Shown here in pieces: positions 45,292 to 55,499 of a stretch of DNA of 57,646 nt. The stretch spans positions 1 to 57,646 of the forward strand of contig CAJQQR010000119.1 of the NCBI GenBank assembly GCA_905480545.1, written 5' to 3'. This DNA is from an uncultured Pirellulaceae bacterium. GTDB lineage: Bacteria > Planctomycetota > Planctomycetia > Pirellulales > Pirellulaceae. The notes under the pieces were generated by a model that saw only the letters and a program-made list of their open reading frames with translations, was not told where the DNA came from and made no database searches. Every line of letters begins with the position of its first letter. Position 1 is the stretch's first letter. A program made the translations under genes and the position numbers.

Positions 45292-46587
45292 CTACCATCC
45301 TTGGCGATCACTGCGAGAAAGGAATGAATCTGCGGATCGATTGCCGGTTGTCATTGTTTCGGCATTCCATTTCAATTCTGTCTGGCTTCGGAAAGCAACG
45401 TTGCCTAGCAGCACAGATTCAGTCATTGGGCCAGCATAGGAAAATGGGCATGACGTCTTGCCGTTTCCTTTGATCGCTTCAGTCCATTGCTGATAGTGAT
45501 TGTTTTCGACGTTTTCCGGCATTTTATGGTTCGCAAAATCAGCGACTGGAAAGAGCTCGGCTTTTTCGGGGAATCCGACAAAGACGTTTCCTCTTTCACC
45601 GACAAATAAAACCCCGTTTTTGCTTCCTGCCCAATCTTTCGGTGCCTTCATGATTTCGCGAGGTGGTTGTCTGCCCGCTTCATACCAAACCACCTTGCAG
45701 TCATCAGCGGCAAATTTGGTTTTTGGAAACGTATAAGTCACTTCACACCACAGCGGACCGCTTTCTGAATCGGGGGTTGGACCTTTGGCCGAAACCGTTT
45801 TGGGTGAGCCCAAGTTCAATGCGGAAAAGACTGGATCAAAAATATGGCAACCCATGTCACCGAGTGCACCGGTTCCAAAGTCCCACCATCCGCGCCAATG
45901 GAACGGGTGATAGAGTCCGGCCACAAACGGTCGTTTTTCAGCGACGCCGAGCCACAGATCCCAATTCAAAGTCTTCGGGACATTGTCTGATTTGTCTGGA
46001 CGTTTTAAACCCTGTTTCCAAAACGACCCAGGTCGATCGGTCCAGGTGTGTACTTCGGTGACGGTTCCAATGACGCCAGACTGAACCAAGTCAATCGCGT
46101 TTTTGATCCTAGCAGAAGAGTGGTGTTGCGTTCCCATCTGGGTGACGACATTTTGTTTTGCCGCCAGTTTTGTCATTTCGCGTGCTTCAGCGACCGTATT
46201 GGTTAATGGCTTTTGAGTGTAGACATGCTTCTTCAAATTCATCGCCGCCAATGAAACCGAAGCATGCATATGATCGGGAGTTGAAACGGTAACTGCGTCG
46301 ATATCTTTCTGCTCCAGCAGCTTTCGCCAGTCGATGTACTCTTTTGCTTTTGGGAAATCCTTTGCAGCTCCGTCCAATCGGATTTTGTCTACGTCACAGA
46401 TAGCAACGATGTTGTTGTTTTTGGCTGTTTCAGACATGTCGCTGGCGCCTTTGCCGCGAACCCCAACACAAGCAATGTTAACCGTCTCCAATGCCGATCG
46501 ACTTTTGCCCGGGAGTTCGGATGTCAGGAAAGCCGTACCGATTCCGGCTGCGGTGGCTGTTTTCAAAAAAGACCGACGGTCACTCAT
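45292..46587 (-). CDS. Tat-exported Gfo/Idh/MocA family oxidoreductase
   Basis: The product is 431 residues. The Tat signal DRRSFLKTATAAGIGTAF begins at residue 3. The Rossmann motif is VNIACVGVRGKG, followed by AICDVDK and KDIDAVTVSTPDHMHASVSLAAM. The usual catalytic EKP tripeptide reads QKP in HVYTQKPLTN, a variant common in this planctomycete subgroup. Later GALGDMGCHIFDPVF is the substrate-side strand. Such proteins are predicted to bind NAD(P) and oxidise sugars or sugar acids, here outside the cytoplasm with a pre-bound cofactor. It probably forms an operon with the sulfatase downstream (58-base gap), consistent with sulfated-carbohydrate use. Confidence 0.92.
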   Translation of the reverse strand: MSDRRSFLKTATAAGIGTAFLTSELPGKSRSALETVNIACVGVRGKGASDMSETAKNNNIVAICDVDKIRLDGAAKDFPKAKEYIDWRKLLEQKDIDAVTVSTPDHMHASVSLAAMNLKKHVYTQKPLTNTVAEAREMTKLAAKQNVVTQMGTQHHSSARIKNAIDLVQSGVIGTVTEVHTWTDRPGSFWKQGLKRPDKSDNVPKTLNWDLWLGVAEKRPFVAGLYHPFHWRGWWDFGTGALGDMGCHIFDPVFSALNLGSPKTVSAKGPTPDSESGPLWCEVTYTFPKTKFAADDCKVVWYEAGRQPPREIMKAPKDWAGSKNGVLFVGERGNVFVGFPEKAELFPVADFANHKMPENVENNHYQQWTEAIKGNGKTSCPFSYAGPMTESVLLGNVAFRSQTELKWNAETMTTGNRSADSFLSRSDRQGW

Positions 46588-46828
46588 TAGAATTTCCTTG
46601 CGAGGGGTGGGATATTGCGGGCAAAAACTCGGACTTTATTCTATCAACAATCGTGTGCAATTGCCCTATCCTCAAACATTTGATTGACGAATCACTTTTC
46701 CGAACTGATCGAGGTCCATTGTTCAATAATTTACGGGGGCGAATAGTTTGGGTGGGGTCTAAGGTATCGAAAAACTTGTCTTCGAATTAAAATGAGTGAT
46801 TAGTAAATTCACGTTAAAGTAAACCAAA

Positions 46829-49800
46829 ATGTCAGCAGTGATCGACCCCACACGAACCGAACTACTTTATCAAGCTTTAGACGAACGAATCCTCTGTCTC
46901 GATGGCGCAATGGGATCGATGATCTTCGGATTGGGGCTTGAGGAAAAAGACGTTCGCGGAGACCGCTTCGCCGATTACCACAAAGACTTGAAAAACTGCA
47001 CCGATGTTTTCGGTTTGACTCGGCCTGACGATATCGTTGATATCCATCGCAAGTATTTGGCAGCCGGTGCGGATATCATCGAGACCAATACGTTTAACGC
47101 CAGTCCGGTTGGTTTGGCGGATTTTGACTTCTCCGATGAAATCGTTCGCGAGATCAATCTTGCGGCGGTCGCTAATGCTCGACGAGCAGCCGACGAATTC
47201 ACCGAAAAGACTCCGAACAAGCCGCGGTTTGTTGCCGGATCGATCGGACCAACGGCCCAACAGACTGCGATCTCCACCAAGGTTGAAGATCCTGCTTATC
47301 GCGGAATCACATTTCAAGAAATGGAGCGATCCTATCATGCTCAAGTGGCCGCATTGGTCGAAGGTGGCGTCGATATTCTTTTTCCAGAAACGGTAATCGA
47401 TACGCTCAATCTGAAGGCATGTCTGTTTGGCATTGCACGGTACTTTGAGGAATCTGGCAATCGCGTTCCGGTGATGGTTTCAGGAACGTTTGATCCAGCC
47501 GGAGCAACATTTGTTTCAGGACAAGTTGTCGAGGCGTTTTGGCATTCGATATCTCACTTTCCGATGATGAGTGTCGGAATGAATTGTGCATTGGGTCCAG
47601 ATGTGATGCGGTCGCATATTGAAGAGCTTTCGAAGATCGCGACGCCATACATTAGTTGCCATCCGAACGCAGGTACGCCGAACGAGATGGGACAGTTTGA
47701 TCTTCAGCCGGGGACGATGGCCAAACAGCTGGGCGAGTGGGCAAATGAAGGCTGGCTAAACATCGTCGGCGGTTGTTGTGGAACGACTCCTGATCATATT
47801 GCTGCAATCTCAGATGCGGTTAAAGATGCCGCTCCCCACAAGCAAAACCAATTGGCGTCATTGACACGGCTTTCGGGTTCCAAGCCCTTGACACTTCGTG
47901 AAGATGCGAACTTCTTAATGGTCGGCGAGCGAACCAACGTGACTGGCTCTCGAAAATTTGCTCGGCTGATTCGCGAAGGCAATTTTGAAGAAGCTGTGGA
48001 GATTGCTCGCGATCAAGTCGAAGGTGGCGCGGCCGTAATCGATATCAATATGGACGATGCATTGCTTGATGGTGTTGAAGCAATGACCAAGTACCTGCGC
48101 TTGATCGCCGGTGAGTCAGATATTAGCAGCGTTCCGGTGATGATCGATAGCTCCAAATGGGAGATCATCGAAGCTGGCTTGCGGTGCGTTCAAGGCAAGG
48201 CGATTGTGAATTCGATCGCAATGAAAGATGACCTTGAAAAGTTCAAGCGTGAAGCACGTTTGATTCGTAAGTACGGCGCGGCGGTTGTCGTCATGGCGTT
48301 TGATGAGACTGGACAAGCGGTTGAGGCCGACCACAAACTTGCGATCTGCAAACGGGCCTACGGTATTTTAGTCGATGAAATTGGATTCCCGCCTGAAGAC
48401 ATCATCTTTGACCCTAACATCCTGACGATTGGGACGGGGATGGAGGAGCACAACAACTACGCGGTCAATTTCTTCGACGCAATCAAGATGATTAAAAAGG
48501 AATGTCCGGGAGCCAAAATTTCTGGCGGTGTCAGTAATGTGAGCTTTAGTTTTCGTGGAAATAATACGGTTCGCGAAGCGATCAACGCGGCGTTCCTTTA
48601 TCACGCAATCAAAGCTGGCCTCGACATGGGAATCGTCAATGCTGGACAGTTGGAAATTTATGAAGAGATTCCAAAAGAGCTACTCGAAAAAGTGGAAGAC
48701 GTTTTGTTAAATCGTCGTCCCGATGCGACTGATCGCTTGCTGGAATTTTCCGAGACCGTGAAGTCAGGTAAGCGAAAAGAAAACGTCGAAAATCTTGAAT
48801 GGCGTGATGCTCCTGTTGAGAAGCGAATTCAGCATGCGTTGATCAAAGGGATCGACAAGTTCATCGTTGACGATAGTGAAGAGGCTCGGCAGAAGTTTGA
48901 TAAATGCTTGCATATTATCGAAGGGCCGATGATGGACGGGATGGCAATCGTTGGCGACCTTTTCGGCTCCGGCAAAATGTTCCTCCCGCAGGTTGTAAAG
49001 TCAGCTCGTGTGATGAAAAAGGCGGTCGGCTATTTGACGCCGTTTATGGAAGCAGAGAAAGCAGCGGCTGGCCTATCCGAAAGTGATTCACGCGGCAAAA
49101 TCTTATTGGCAACGGTGAAAGGTGACGTTCATGATATCGGTAAGAATATTGTCGGCGTCGTATTGGCTTGTAACAACTATGACATCATCGATTTAGGCGT
49201 GATGGTTTCATGCGACAAGATTTTGGAAGCGGCAATCAAGCACGATGTTGAGATCATCGGCCTGTCCGGGTTAATTACCCCCAGCCTCGACGAAATGGTT
49301 TATGTCGCGAAAGAAATGAAGCGACTCGATTTTAAGATCCCGCTTTTAATCGGTGGAGCAACGACCAGCGAAAAACATACTGCAATCAAGATCGGCCCGA
49401 ATTATGACAACGGCGTGATTCATGTTCTTGATGCGTCGCGTAGTGTGGGTGTTGTTGAACAACTCTTGAACGATGACGCGAAAGAGAAATATTTAGCCGA
49501 CAATTTGGCGATGCAATCGACTGCAGCGGAGCGATACAAGCAACGCGATATCAAGCTTGTGCCGTATGAAGAAGCCCTTGAACGCCGATTCAAAACCGAT
49601 TGGCCAAATATCGACGTCGCCAAGCCCTCGTTTTCGGGCGTTAAAACGATTGAAAACATTCCGCTCGAAGAAATCCGGCCGTACATCGATTGGACTCCGT
49701 TTTTTATGACATGGGAGTTGGCGGGCAAGTACCCAAAGATTCTGAAAGACGAAGTCGTAGGCGAAACGGCAACGAAGCTCTTTGAAGATGCAACAGAATT

Positions 49801-50527
49801 GCTTGATAAGATCGTAAACGAGAGGCTGTTTTCGGCAAAAGCATGTTATGCATTCTGGCCAGCGAATAGCGACGGCGATGATGTCGTTTTATTCACCGAT
49901 GAAACACGCAGTGAAGAGCTTGCTCGGTTCCACATGTTGCGGCAACAGTGGGAACGCAAAGGAATCAAGCATTTCCGATCGCTCGCCGATTATGTTGCAC
50001 CGATCAGCTCCGGACGAAAGGATTACATCGGCGGTTTTGCTGTCAACGCGGGGATCGGGTGTGACGCACTTTGTGCTGAATTTGATAAGGACTTAGACGA
50101 TTACAATTCGATCATGGCAAAAGCCTTGGCGGATCGATTTGCCGAAGCCTTAGCCGAAAAAATGCACAAGCAAGCCCGACATGATTGGGGATTTGGTGCG
50201 GCGGAAGACCTTTCGACCGATGAGCTGATTAAGGAGAAGTATCGCGGGATTCGACCGGCAGCTGGCTATCCGGCTTGCCCCGATCACACGGAAAAGCGGA
50301 CGTTATTTGATTTGCTTTCTGCGGAAACAAATGTCGGTCTTGAATTGACTGAATCATTTGCGATGTATCCGACCGCAGCCGTATCAGGGCTCTATTTTTC
50401 TCATCCCGAGTCACGATACTTTTCGGTCGACAAAATCACCAAGGACCAAGTAGGAAACTATGCCGACCGCAAGCACCAATCGGTCGAGTACATCGAGAAA
50501 TGGCTTGGACCAAATCTGAGTTATTGA
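46829..50527 (+). CDS. metH: Cobalamin-dependent methionine synthase
   Basis: MetH transfers a methyl group from 5-methyltetrahydrofolate to homocysteine through cobalamin. The 1232 residues hold all four modules: the homocysteine/zinc domain with MNCALGP and [11 protein letters not shown]; the pterin domain starting near [16 protein letters not shown]; the B12 domain with GDVHDIG (His768 is the expected cobalamin ligand); and the C-terminal SAM-binding reactivation domain with [16 protein letters not shown]. The start at 46829 fits other MetH proteins. I looked for a cobalamin or SAM/SAH riboswitch in the 240-base leader and found none. The gene is convergent with the lipoprotein operon downstream. 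Confidence 0.98.
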   Translation: MSAVIDPTRTELLYQALDERILCLDGAMGSMIFGLGLEEKDVRGDRFADYHKDLKNCTDVFGLTRPDDIVDIHRKYLAAGADIIETNTFNASPVGLADFDFSDEIVREINLAAVANARRAADEFTEKTPNKPRFVAGSIGPTAQQTAISTKVEDPAYRGITFQEMERSYHAQVAALVEGGVDILFPETVIDTLNLKACLFGIARYFEESGNRVPVMVSGTFDPAGATFVSGQVVEAFWHSISHFPMMSVGMNCALGPDVMRSHIEELSKIATPYISCHPNAGTPNEMGQFDLQPGTMAKQLGEWANEGWLNIVGGCCGTTPDHIAAISDAVKDAAPHKQNQLASLTRLSGSKPLTLREDANFLMVGERTNVTGSRKFARLIREGNFEEAVEIARDQVEGGAAVIDINMDDALLDGVEAMTKYLRLIAGESDISSVPVMIDSSKWEIIEAGLRCVQGKAIVNSIAMKDDLEKFKREARLIRKYGAAVVVMAFDETGQAVEADHKLAICKRAYGILVDEIGFPPEDIIFDPNILTIGTGMEEHNNYAVNFFDAIKMIKKECPGAKISGGVSNVSFSFRGNNTVREAINAAFLYHAIKAGLDMGIVNAGQLEIYEEIPKELLEKVEDVLLNRRPDATDRLLEFSETVKSGKRKENVENLEWRDAPVEKRIQHALIKGIDKFIVDDSEEARQKFDKCLHIIEGPMMDGMAIVGDLFGSGKMFLPQVVKSARVMKKAVGYLTPFMEAEKAAAGLSESDSRGKILLATVKGDVHDIGKNIVGVVLACNNYDIIDLGVMVSCDKILEAAIKHDVEIIGLSGLITPSLDEMVYVAKEMKRLDFKIPLLIGGATTSEKHTAIKIGPNYDNGVIHVLDASRSVGVVEQLLNDDAKEKYLADNLAMQSTAAERYKQRDIKLVPYEEALERRFKTDWPNIDVAKPSFSGVKTIENIPLEEIRPYIDWTPFFMTWELAGKYPKILKDEVVGETATKLFEDATELLDKIVNERLFSAKACYAFWPANSDGDDVVLFTDETRSEELARFHMLRQQWERKGIKHFRSLADYVAPISSGRKDYIGGFAVNAGIGCDALCAEFDKDLDDYNSIMAKALADRFAEALAEKMHKQARHDWGFGAAEDLSTDELIKEKYRGIRPAAGYPACPDHTEKRTLFDLLSAETNVGLELTESFAMYPTAAVSGLYFSHPESRYFSVDKITKDQVGNYADRKHQSVEYIEKWLGPNLSY

Positions 50528-50538
50528 TTCGCTTTTGG

Positions 50539-51759
50539 TCAAAAAACAGGCAGCCGAAATCCCGGAACCGACAACCTTGGGATTGAAGTTGGAATTGCTT
50601 TCAGTGCTTTCTGAATGAATCCAGGTTCGCTTTTGTTGTATTTTTCGGAGGCTGATCGAATAAGATTGGTTGCCGTTTCTTCAGATGTTTTTTCCACTTT
50701 TAGAAGTGCCTTTCGGATTTTTTCCGCGGCCTCTTTCTTTTTTCCATCCACAACTGGGGCGAAAAGACTAAGTCGAGTGAATTGGTAGACGTCGCGATTT
50801 TTGATCGCCGCGTCGGTCCAAGCATCAGTGGCGGATTTTTTGATGGCGTCCGGGATGGATGATTTGTTTAGTTCAGACCGAAACGGCAGGACCGTTATTG
50901 TATCGCCTCGTGAAAGTACAATGATGTTCGCCGGAATCCCATTTACGATGGCCAGCGACGTTTGGGCGGAAATTAATGAGTCCATTTTTAACTGGAAGTC
51001 ATTGATCGGGAATTTTCCGTTGTTTTGAATAAGGCCAGAAAGTGTGTAGCTGCTCTGTTTGTCTAGAATCGAGTTGTATTTGGCCTTTAACAATTTGAGT
51101 TCGGCAATTTCACTCAATTTTTTTTTGTTCTCTTCGACGTTTTCCGGGTTGCTGTTTATTGCATTGGTTTTTGATTTGATTACCGCATCAAAAATGCCTG
51201 AGTCGATGTCCCCACCTTTAGGATGTCCAAAACTCTCAAGTCGCGAGGCGATGCTGTTGTATTCAGTAGCCTTTTTGAAGTCTGGTTCGCCAACCGAATC
51301 TTTCGATCCGATGGGGCTTGCGCTCCATGTGGTAAGTTCAACGGTGTCGCCATCTTCGACGACGATTTTGCTGGCGTCGGTATTGGTTGCAAAATAAGTT
51401 GGCAAGAAGATGACTTTAGAATTCCGATGTAACGCGACGACTTCTTGCTTCGCGTTGGGAGACAGTTTCGCTACGACATTTCCAAGCGACACAAATCGCC
51501 CTTGAAATTCGGTGGCTACTGTTCCTGCCCCATTTCGAAGCTCAATTTCAATTTTGGGTCGGTCATTTTGTTGTTCCGGATTAATGGCTATGCCATTCGC
51601 AGCAACGCGACTTTTCATCGTTGGCAATTCAGAACGTCCGCCAGTTTTCATTAACTGGCAACCGGCGGAGCAAAACATTAGATGCAGTAAAAAAATCCGA
51701 AAAACGGCGGTGGCTTCCTTGCTCACTTTGCGCTTCCTTTTTGACAAAATCGAATTCAC
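50539..51759 (-). CDS. Lipoprotein of unknown function, last gene of the four-gene operon
   Basis: The product is 406 residues. The GTG start at 51759 overlaps the protease stop (GTGA), showing translational coupling. A basic n-region and hydrophobic core end in FCSAGC, a lipobox at Cys34. The mature part begins with a beta-rich segment (KIEIELRNGAGTVATEF, VSLGNVVAKL, VEDGDTVELTTWSASPIG), then helical regions with EENKKKLSEIAELKLLKAKYNSILDKQ, and a second strand-rich area (VNGIPANIIVLSRGDTITVLPFRS). The C-terminus ends in a Pro-rich FRLPVF. I do not recognise the family. It lies 11 bases from metH on the opposite strand, with no visible terminator between them. Confidence 0.75.
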   Translation of the reverse strand: MNSILSKRKRKVSKEATAVFRIFLLHLMFCSAGCQLMKTGGRSELPTMKSRVAANGIAINPEQQNDRPKIEIELRNGAGTVATEFQGRFVSLGNVVAKLSPNAKQEVVALHRNSKVIFLPTYFATNTDASKIVVEDGDTVELTTWSASPIGSKDSVGEPDFKKATEYNSIASRLESFGHPKGGDIDSGIFDAVIKSKTNAINSNPENVEENKKKLSEIAELKLLKAKYNSILDKQSSYTLSGLIQNNGKFPINDFQLKMDSLISAQTSLAIVNGIPANIIVLSRGDTITVLPFRSELNKSSIPDAIKKSATDAWTDAAIKNRDVYQFTRLSLFAPVVDGKKKEAAEKIRKALLKVEKTSEETATNLIRSASEKYNKSEPGFIQKALKAIPTSIPRLSVPGFRLPVF

Positions 51760-53099
51760 CGGAGACGAATGCCCAGTACTTTCTTGACATCACTGAAATG
51801 TGAAGCTATCACGTTTGTTGAATCGACCGACGATGCGTGGACTAAACCGACAATGTTATAAAATGTGTCGTCTTCTATTTTTTCTTTCTTTACCAAAAGA
51901 CCACCGCTGTTTCCACCGCCGGTGATCGGCTTGCCGTCGCTTGATTTCACGATAATTTGATTGATGAATTCACCCTGATCGGTCACCGTAACTTCTCCAG
52001 AGACGGATTCGACTTGGCCTTTTGTGATGTCCGTTTTCGCGCCGATGATCAGGACATCCTCGCCGATGTCGTCATCATTCAGTTCCCCGTCGCGGATGAA
52101 TTTTGAAGCGACGTTAAGGCCCATAAATGTTTGCGAATATGGGATGTTACCCTCCGGAGAAATGATCGCTCCATCGACCTTTAGGGTCTTTTTGCTGCGT
52201 AGCGTCGAACCGATGACTTTTCCAGTAGATGGAGGCTGAATGATATTATTGCCGGCTTTTCCCGCCACATGATTATTAGTCAAGTAAGCTGATTCTCCAA
52301 AGAACTTGACAACGAATCCAAGCGTCCCGAATGACGTGGAATCGCCTTTTAATCCGATCGCGATCCCACCCTGAATTTCTTTGACCCGTTGTGTTTGGGA
52401 ATCGATGGTTGATGAAGCGAATTTCGTCGAAATGAATTGATTCGCCACGATGTCGGTAGGTACGCCATTGAAGTACTTTGGAATTGCCCATTCGCATTCC
52501 GGATGATTCGGAGGCAATTTTGCTTTGACATGAACGCATATTGCGTAGGTCAGGGGTTTGGCGAGCCGTTGAGAAAGTTCGCCTTCATCGTGGACAGTAA
52601 TTCTCTTGTATCCCAAATGCACTCCAGTCACGCACGGATGTGATTTTATTAACGCTCTATGTTTATCCAGAACCCGGTGGGCACGATCTCTATCGGTGAA
52701 AAGTTGTTTCCAACATGTCTTTTTTTGTTCGCGAATTTCTCTTCGCTTCAGAAAGTGTGCCTCAGAATCGAGTTGTTTCGAATCGTGCTTTTTCGAACTA
52801 GCTTTTTTAGGATTGGTCTTTTTAGGATTGGTCTTTTTAGGGTTGGTCTTTTTTGCCGTTGTTTTTTTGGCTGATGTGGTTTTGGCTGATGTGGTTTTGG
52901 CTGATGTGGTTTTGGCTGATTTGGTTTTGGCTGATTTGGTTTTGGCTGATTTGGTTTTGGCTGATTTGGACGATTTTCGTTTCGTTACTGCTTTTTCGGA
53001 GTTCTCCTTGTTTGCGGAGCTTGATTCGACCACTCTTTTAGATACCATCGATTCGCCTTGTTGTGTTGCTTTTCGAAGAAGCTCTTTTGTAGAACTCAT
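51756..53099 (-). CDS. Trypsin-like serine protease with a Lys-rich pentapeptide-repeat N-terminal tail
   Basis: The product is 447 residues with no signal peptide. Residues 46-105 are twelve pentapeptides of the SAKTK, SAKTT and NPKKT types, a histone H1-like basic tail. The protease domain carries His277 in YLTNNHVAG, Asp309 in KVDGAII and Ser398 in GGGNSGGLL, a consistent His-Asp-Ser triad of the trypsin fold. A preceding IQGGIAIG segment (about 242-249) resembles the start of Nal1-like or trypsin_2-type proteases. Residues 106-220 form a basic helical and mixed domain. It is cytoplasmic by prediction, though it sits among lipoprotein genes. A clear ribosome binding site is not seen at 53099. 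Confidence 0.82.
   Translation of the reverse strand: MSSTKELLRKATQQGESMVSKRVVESSSANKENSEKAVTKRKSSKSAKTKSAKTKSAKTKSAKTTSAKTTSAKTTSAKKTTAKKTNPKKTNPKKTNPKKASSKKHDSKQLDSEAHFLKRREIREQKKTCWKQLFTDRDRAHRVLDKHRALIKSHPCVTGVHLGYKRITVHDEGELSQRLAKPLTYAICVHVKAKLPPNHPECEWAIPKYFNGVPTDIVANQFISTKFASSTIDSQTQRVKEIQGGIAIGLKGDSTSFGTLGFVVKFFGESAYLTNNHVAGKAGNNIIQPPSTGKVIGSTLRSKKTLKVDGAIISPEGNIPYSQTFMGLNVASKFIRDGELNDDDIGEDVLIIGAKTDITKGQVESVSGEVTVTDQGEFINQIIVKSSDGKPITGGGNSGGLLVKKEKIEDDTFYNIVGLVHASSVDSTNVIASHFSDVKKVLGIRLR
52785..52964 (-). repeat. 15-bp coding repeats, twelve units
   Basis: Twelve 15-base units encode residues 46-105 of the protease. Adjacent units differ by few bases (a set of three plus three near-identical copies, and three copies of a second type), so the tail probably grew by unequal slippage. 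The opposite strand reads as hydrophobic repeats, a shadow rather than a gene. Confidence 0.92.
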
Positions 53100-53136
53100 G
53101 CCGAGATGGGGTGTGTGACTTCACTTCAATTCCATC

Positions 53137-53727
53137 CTAATTGCATTGGTCGCAGCTGTTGCAATTATTGATGTGATGATCAAGGAATTGGTTCAGTTGT
53201 TGCTCGAAGTCAGCTGAGTTAATGTCAAATCGGGCGTATGCAACGGTTCGAAGATCCTTGTTAAGTCCGGTGACGTTTAACTCACCGGATGTTTTAGTTC
53301 CAAGCGGAACGCTAAATTGCCCAAGAATATCGGTGATTTCTCGAATCGTATTGTCGACCACTTTACCTTTGATCGCACTGAAATATTGAGATTTGGGGTC
53401 AATCAAAATGTCCGTTTGGATGGTCCCGACCGCTGGTCGCTTCAAATCGACCATAAAGATTTTGTCTTCGTAGTCGAAGCCGGTTTCAACCGATAAAATC
53501 GGCTTCGCTGGATAAAGGTGCTTTCCCTTTTTGGTGATGTAATACTCTTCCTCAATTCGAACTTTTAAATGGGTTGGAATCGCAACCGTAATTGGGATTC
53601 CTTTTTGGGGAACCTTGGAATTCCGGCTGAAATTGTCGCCGTCATCCCTATTCATAACCATTGACGTCATCGATGTACAACCGGAAAAAATTGAAACAGC
53701 AATGATGAGCAAAACAAGTCGGGTCAT
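53137..53727 (-). CDS. Lipoprotein, paralogue of the upstream lipoprotein
   Basis: The product is 196 residues. GGAGG lies 6 bases before the ATG at 53727, which decides this start over an in-frame extension to 53850. The signal MTRLVLLIIAVSIFSGC ends in a lipobox with Cys17. The mature part shares with the upstream gene the pattern PTHLKV, a D(L/V)KRPA(V/A)GT turn (IFMVDLKRPAVGT) and FDINSADFEQQLNQFL followed by a Cys-rich end (HHINNCNSCDQC). The function is unknown. A 37-base gap separates it from the protease start. The C-terminal cysteines suggest metal or redox chemistry or disulfides outside the cytoplasm. Confidence 0.8.
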   Translation of the reverse strand: MTRLVLLIIAVSIFSGCTSMTSMVMNRDDGDNFSRNSKVPQKGIPITVAIPTHLKVRIEEEYYITKKGKHLYPAKPILSVETGFDYEDKIFMVDLKRPAVGTIQTDILIDPKSQYFSAIKGKVVDNTIREITDILGQFSVPLGTKTSGELNVTGLNKDLRTVAYARFDINSADFEQQLNQFLDHHINNCNSCDQCN

Positions 53728-53815
53728 TTTTCGCCTCCATGCGAAATTGATTTTCTCAATGATGTTTGATCGCCTACATTTGAACGATGTGGCGTAAGTT
53801 CCCGTGGTGATATTG

Positions 53816-54769
53816 CTACTGACTTTGCTGCACGGTGAATTCAAATTCACTAACTGAATTTGATATCATGTGTGGCGTTCGAGATGGGGCTGAGTTATCC
53901 AATGCACCGTTATGAATTGAACTCGAAGGTCCGAACTTAATTGACGTTTTTATGTCATTTGATGTCGGTGTTGCTTCATACGTTTTCGATGATGCAACCG
54001 CAGGGTCACCCGGTGCCGTTTCGATCGATTTTGAATTTTGTGATCCATTGGGATTGGATTGGCAGTTGTGGCATGCATTTAGATGCGTGCAGACAAAACG
54101 CTCGAGCTGTTGCTCGAAGTCGACTCCGTTAATATCGAAAATTTTGTATGCGACGACTCGCTCGCGAGTGAAAACGTTTTCATCGAATGATGCGGATGAA
54201 GTCTTCGAGTCCTTGCTGGCGAAATTGGTTGGTTTTCGGTCCGCAAAAACGGTGGAGACCTTTGCGCTGGTTGCCGTTCCCGCTGTCGCTGCAAAGGAAT
54301 TATCAGGTGTCCCCTCTTCTGTCCGTGTTTGTTGCGCTGCATCCGGGACCAATGCCGCAATTAAGTTTGCCGAATCCTCCAGCGTTCTATCAAACAGAAA
54401 GCTTTCATATTGAGTAATCGATTGGCCTTTGGAATCAAATTCCAGGTTGTAGCCGAGCGTGCCGGCAGCGGGGCGTTTCACGTCGACAAAAATAACTTTT
54501 TCTGTAGTCAGTTGTTCAGAGCGAACCTTCAAGTTGCGTTTGCAGTCAGAATTCACAAGCGTAATCGTGTCGGTTCCATCAAATTCAAAGAACAATTGTT
54601 CGTAGACTTCGACTTTTAAATGCGTCGGCACTTTGATCGTGACTGGAACACCATTGGCTGGGCATTGAGCACAATATGAATCGTCATCCTGGCGTGTGAC
54701 CGGCGTCGAACGAATTGCCGCACACCCGCAAACGGCAACTAAAAAACTCAGACAAATGACTCTGACCAT
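53816..54769 (-). CDS. Lipoprotein with conserved FDIN/Cys-rich motif, first gene of the operon
   Basis: The product is 317 residues from the ATG at 54769 (GGAG 9 bases upstream). The lipobox is VCGC at Cys16. The conserved core shared with the next gene is PTHLKVEVYEQLF, VIFVDVKRPAAGT and VVAYKIFDINGVDFEQQLERF, followed by HLNACHNC. A Ser/Thr/Ala-rich insertion (about 140-190) and a long polar C-terminal tail distinguish it. Neither copy matches a family I know. It stands 88 bases ahead of the second lipoprotein; the operon promoter should lie upstream of 54769. Confidence 0.8.
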   Translation of the reverse strand: MVRVICLSFLVAVCGCAAIRSTPVTRQDDDSYCAQCPANGVPVTIKVPTHLKVEVYEQLFFEFDGTDTITLVNSDCKRNLKVRSEQLTTEKVIFVDVKRPAAGTLGYNLEFDSKGQSITQYESFLFDRTLEDSANLIAALVPDAAQQTRTEEGTPDNSFAATAGTATSAKVSTVFADRKPTNFASKDSKTSSASFDENVFTRERVVAYKIFDINGVDFEQQLERFVCTHLNACHNCQSNPNGSQNSKSIETAPGDPAVASSKTYEATPTSNDIKTSIKFGPSSSIHNGALDNSAPSRTPHMISNSVSEFEFTVQQSQ

Positions 54770-55499
54770 TGTTTTTTGCTCCAATCGCTACTTGCCACAA
54801 TTTTATTGAAATGAGTTTTTTTGCGAAAATCCAAACAAAAGGTAGAATCGGGCTTCGTCGGATGATCTGTTAGCCTTTTGGGGATGCCAGGTGGTTTTGC
54901 TGGTGATTCGATACCCTTGTGCGGTTTAGGAAAAGATTGACAAATAGTCAGATCGGCTTGAGTGCAATTCGGAAATGACGTGAATGACCGTTACTCGCTG
55001 AAATCTTGTTTTGAATTGCCAGCAAATGCCTCTAATTTGCCACTTCTAAGCCCAAAGGCACCGTTGGGATGTTTCTGCGTTGACATGCTGAACAGGCCAT
55101 TGCCATTCCACTTCGGCGAATAGAGGTCGGTGTTTTTTTCGTCCGACGATTAGGAACTTGAAGAAACAATTCTGGGGATTGAGGCTGGCATTTGGTTGCC
55201 CAGATTGATTGGGCTGGTTCTGTTCCAGTTTTTTGAGATACCGTTGATAAGAATTATTGAAGACTTGGCCCAGCTGTCAGGCTCGGGCTGAACAAGGCGG
55301 AAATTTTGCATTGTCGCCGTTAATAAGGGTTTCAACGCATTTCCTGAAGAGGCGAACCTCCGTTTTTTCATCCTATATCAACCCTTAAGGCTTAGTGAAT
55401 CGCTTGAATATGGCGATTCCCCGCCGTTTCGAAAATTTAAGTTAACCGATATACTCTGGCCTGAAAAAGAAATGCTGAATCCAACATTTGGGAAAAGAT
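54770..55499. other. Long divergent intergenic region, one doubtful small frame
   Basis: About 730 bases between the lipoprotein operon (leftward) and the adenosine kinase-like gene (rightward), so it holds promoters for both. A minus-strand frame at 55150-55371 would encode 73 residues starting MKKRRFASSGNALK; it has no domain and no clear ribosome binding site. No RNA gene was recognised. Confidence 0.4.

Noticed and set aside
46588..46828. Cobalamin or SAM/SAH riboswitch ahead of metH
   Set aside because: The 240-base leader lacks the conserved boxes I would expect, and no matching stem arrangement was found.
52606..53118. Plus-strand frame of 170 codons with hydrophobic VFLGLVFLG repeats
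   Set aside because: It is the antisense of the Lys-rich repeats of the protease gene; the minus-strand protease has a complete catalytic triad and the plus frame has no start signal.
55150..55371. Minus-strand frame of 73 codons starting MKKRRFASSGNALK
   Set aside because: No ribosome binding site at a usual distance and no recognisable family; too weak to call a gene.
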